Assembly (NCBI GenBank): GCA_019236485.1
Contig: JAFAIY010000427.1
Location: forward strand, 1 to 7,768
Source: Comamonas sp.
GTDB lineage: Bacteria; Pseudomonadota; Gammaproteobacteria; Burkholderiales; Burkholderiaceae_C
Direction of reading: 5' to 3'
Length of the DNA: 7,768 nucleotides
Position numbers and translations under genes: made by a program. Below the pieces are notes generated by a model. It was not told the DNA's origin. It was given only the letters and a program-made list of their open reading frames with translations, and did not search any database. Shown one piece after another: positions 6,518 to 7,768 of this stretch (positions are counted from its first letter, which is position 1; every line of letters begins with the position of its first letter).

Positions 6518-7372
6518 ATGAGCAATATCCCGTCTTCCGCGGCGCGCTGGCCGTCGCGCTTCTGGGCCCAGGTATCGGCCTACGATTTCGCGCTGGCGCA
6601 GGGCAACGGGCTGGCGGCCGACACCGTGGCCGTGCTGCCCGTGGGGGCCGTGGAGCAGCATGGGCCGCATCTGCCGCTGTCGGTGGATGCCAGCCTGACC
6701 GAGGGCGTGATCGCCGCAGCCCTGCCGCTGCTGCCCGCCGGCCTGCCCGTGCTGTTCCTGCCGCCGCAGAACATAGGCCTGTCGGTGGAGCACAGCCACT
6801 ATGCGGGCACCCTGAGCCTGCAGCCCGCCACCCTGCTGGCGCTGTGGACGGAGCTGGGCGCCTGCGTGGCGCGCGCCGGGGTGAAGAAGCTGCTGCTGCT
6901 CAACGGCCATGGCGGCCAGGTCAGCGTGATGGACATCGTGGCGCGCGAGCTGCGCATCCGGCATGGGCTGCTGGTCTACAGCGCCAGCTGGTTCGGCCTG
7001 GTAGACGACGAGGCCAACCGGCAGTTCTGCGCCCACGAGCACCGCTTCGGTATCCACGGCGGCGAGGTCGAGACCTCGATGATGCTGCATCTGGCGCCGC
7101 AGAGCGTGCATATGGAGCGCGCGCAGAATTTCGCTTCCACCTCCGAGGAGCGCGCCAAGAAATACCGTTTGATAGGCAACGGCAAAAGCGCCAAGCTGGG
7201 CTGGGCGATCGAGGACTACAACCCCGCGGGCGCCGTGGGCAACGCCGCGGCCGCCACGGCCGAGCGCGGCGCGGCCATGGTGGGCTCATCGGCCCAGGGC
7301 CTGGTGCAGCTGTTGCAGGAAATCCATGCTCTGCCCTTGGGCACCGTGGGACAGTCCCCTAAGCCGCTGTAA
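6518..7372 (+). CDS. Creatininase-family metal-dependent amidohydrolase
   Basis: This 284-residue protein belongs to the creatininase family (COG1402), cytoplasmic enzymes that hydrolyse cyclic or linear amide bonds with a two-metal centre. VGAVEQHGPHLPLSVDA at 42-58 supplies the expected ligands Glu46, His48 and Asp57. LNGHGGQ at 128-134 supplies His131, and GIHGGEVETSMML at 178-190 carries the family's acidic active-site segment (Glu183/Glu185). In true creatininase the motif is NGHYEN, whose Glu is a metal ligand. Here that position is Gly133, as in many family members that are not creatininases, and the usual final Asn is Gln134. The substrate is therefore open, and creatinine is unlikely. 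The start is the ATG at 6518, in frame and 25 residues before the first conserved strand; a longer in-frame reading upstream would overlap the MATE gene and is not family-like. Confidence 0.88.
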   Translation: MSNIPSSAARWPSRFWAQVSAYDFALAQGNGLAADTVAVLPVGAVEQHGPHLPLSVDASLTEGVIAAALPLLPAGLPVLFLPPQNIGLSVEHSHYAGTLSLQPATLLALWTELGACVARAGVKKLLLLNGHGGQVSVMDIVARELRIRHGLLVYSASWFGLVDDEANRQFCAHEHRFGIHGGEVETSMMLHLAPQSVHMERAQNFASTSEERAKKYRLIGNGKSAKLGWAIEDYNPAGAVGNAAAATAERGAAMVGSSAQGLVQLLQEIHALPLGTVGQSPKPL

Positions 7373-7396
7373 ACAGGGCCTGAAGCCGGCACTGCC

Positions 7397-7441
7397 CAGG
7401 CGAGACGCCGCCGAGCAAGAGCCGCCTGGCGGCGTAGCCGC
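7397..7441. repeat. GC-rich multi-hairpin intergenic element, REP-like
   Basis: Between the convergent creatininase and Bug genes lie several overlapping inverted repeats. CCAGGCG (7397-7403) pairs with CGCCTGG (7423-7429). ACGCCGCC (7405-7412) pairs with GGCGGCGT (7428-7435). GCGGC-GTA-GCCGC (7429-7441) forms a small hairpin. The pairs are mutually exclusive in part. It is followed by CTCAGGGGGCTA, which runs into the Bug stop codon. No T run follows on either strand, so it is not a classical intrinsic terminator. The style resembles the dispersed intergenic palindromes I recall from comamonad genomes. It may stabilise or end the convergent transcripts. Confidence 0.5.
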
Positions 7442-7449
7442 TCAGGGGG

Positions 7450-7768
7450 CTACTGTTTAGGGATTTTGGCTGCCGTGATCACCTCGCCCCAGCGCCTGAT
7501 TTCGGACTGTAGCAGCCTGGCGGTCTGCTCGGGCGTGCTGGCCTGGGCCTGGACATTGAGTTCGCGCAGCTTCTTGGCCACTTCGGGATGGTTCACGGAC
7601 GTGGTGATTTCCTGGCTCAGACGCGCAATCACCGGGGCCGGGGTCTTGGAGGGCGCGGCCAGGGCGTTCCAGGACGAGGCGACAAAGCCTTTGACGCCGG
7701 ACTCCTGGGCCGTGGGCACGCCGGGCAGCAGCGGCGAGCGTTTGTCGCCGGTGATGGCCAGCAGGTTC
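7450..7768 (-). CDS. Bug/TctC family periplasmic solute-binding protein, C-terminal part (partial)
   Basis: The minus-strand frame is open from the window edge to a TAG at 7452-7450 and gives the last 105 residues of a protein whose start lies beyond the window. They match the C-terminal lobe of tripartite tricarboxylate transporter receptors (Bug/TctC): ITGDKRSPLLPGVPTAQESG, then a SSWNALAAPSKTPAPVIARL stretch, and a closing EIRRWGEVITAAKI. These proteins bind carboxylates or similar small molecules in the periplasm and are exported by an N-terminal signal peptide (not visible here). Comamonads and Bordetella carry very many orphan copies, so the ligand cannot be guessed. It converges on the creatininase-family gene with 77 bases between their stop codons. 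Confidence 0.9.
   Translation of the reverse strand, partial: NLLAITGDKRSPLLPGVPTAQESGVKGFVASSWNALAAPSKTPAPVIARLSQEITTSVNHPEVAKKLRELNVQAQASTPEQTARLLQSEIRRWGEVITAAKIPKQ

Noticed and set aside
6452..7111. Extension of the MATE reading frame by 220 codons upstream of 6451
   Set aside because: The extension runs antisense through the creatininase gene, has Gln/His/Arg-rich composition typical of a shadow frame, and MATE homology begins only 24 residues after the Met at 6451.

Overview
This is a high-GC, gene-dense proteobacterial chromosome segment. The gene content suggests a betaproteobacterium of the Comamonadaceae (Comamonas or a close relative): branched-chain amino acid type ABC ATPases, a Bug/TctC solute-binding protein, an OlsB-type ornithine lipid acyltransferase and a REP-like GC-rich intergenic element. 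The family assignment is inferred from gene content and style and was not tested by a search. No stretch of more than 300 bases lacks a gene, and I see no tRNA, rRNA, IS element or CRISPR array.

Layout, left to right. (1) 1-827, plus strand: the tail of a LivG-like ATPase overlaps a complete LivF-like ATPase by ATGA. This is the end of a branched-chain amino acid (or related amide/aromatic acid) importer operon, and a strong intrinsic terminator closes it at 847-873. (2) 882-1860, plus strand: an olsB-like gene, the first step of ornithine lipid synthesis. Its promoter region carries a 7-4-7 direct repeat that closely resembles a PhoB box, with a -10-like hexamer at the expected distance from a further degenerate repeat. 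(3) 1893-4867, minus strand: a large ScsB-like DsbD protein (transmembrane thiol-disulfide reductase with exactly six cysteines, all in family positions), followed downstream by a small four-helix membrane protein of unknown function that has a near-perfect Shine-Dalgarno sequence and its own terminator. (4) 4967-6451, minus strand: a MATE family efflux protein. (5) 6518-7372, plus strand: a creatininase-family metal-dependent amidohydrolase, divergent from the MATE gene. (6) 7450-7768, minus strand: the C-terminal part of a Bug/TctC periplasmic binding protein, convergent with the creatininase gene and separated from it by a GC-rich multi-hairpin element.

The genes are mostly ordinary housekeeping and accessory functions, not one integrated new system. 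The points most worth a second look are the putative phosphate-starvation control of olsB, the unknown membrane protein with two cysteines in a predicted periplasmic loop beside a periplasmic disulfide reductase, and the compact MATE/creatininase divergent region. In that region both genes have a -10-like hexamer exactly six bases before the ATG and no Shine-Dalgarno, which suggests leaderless transcripts.
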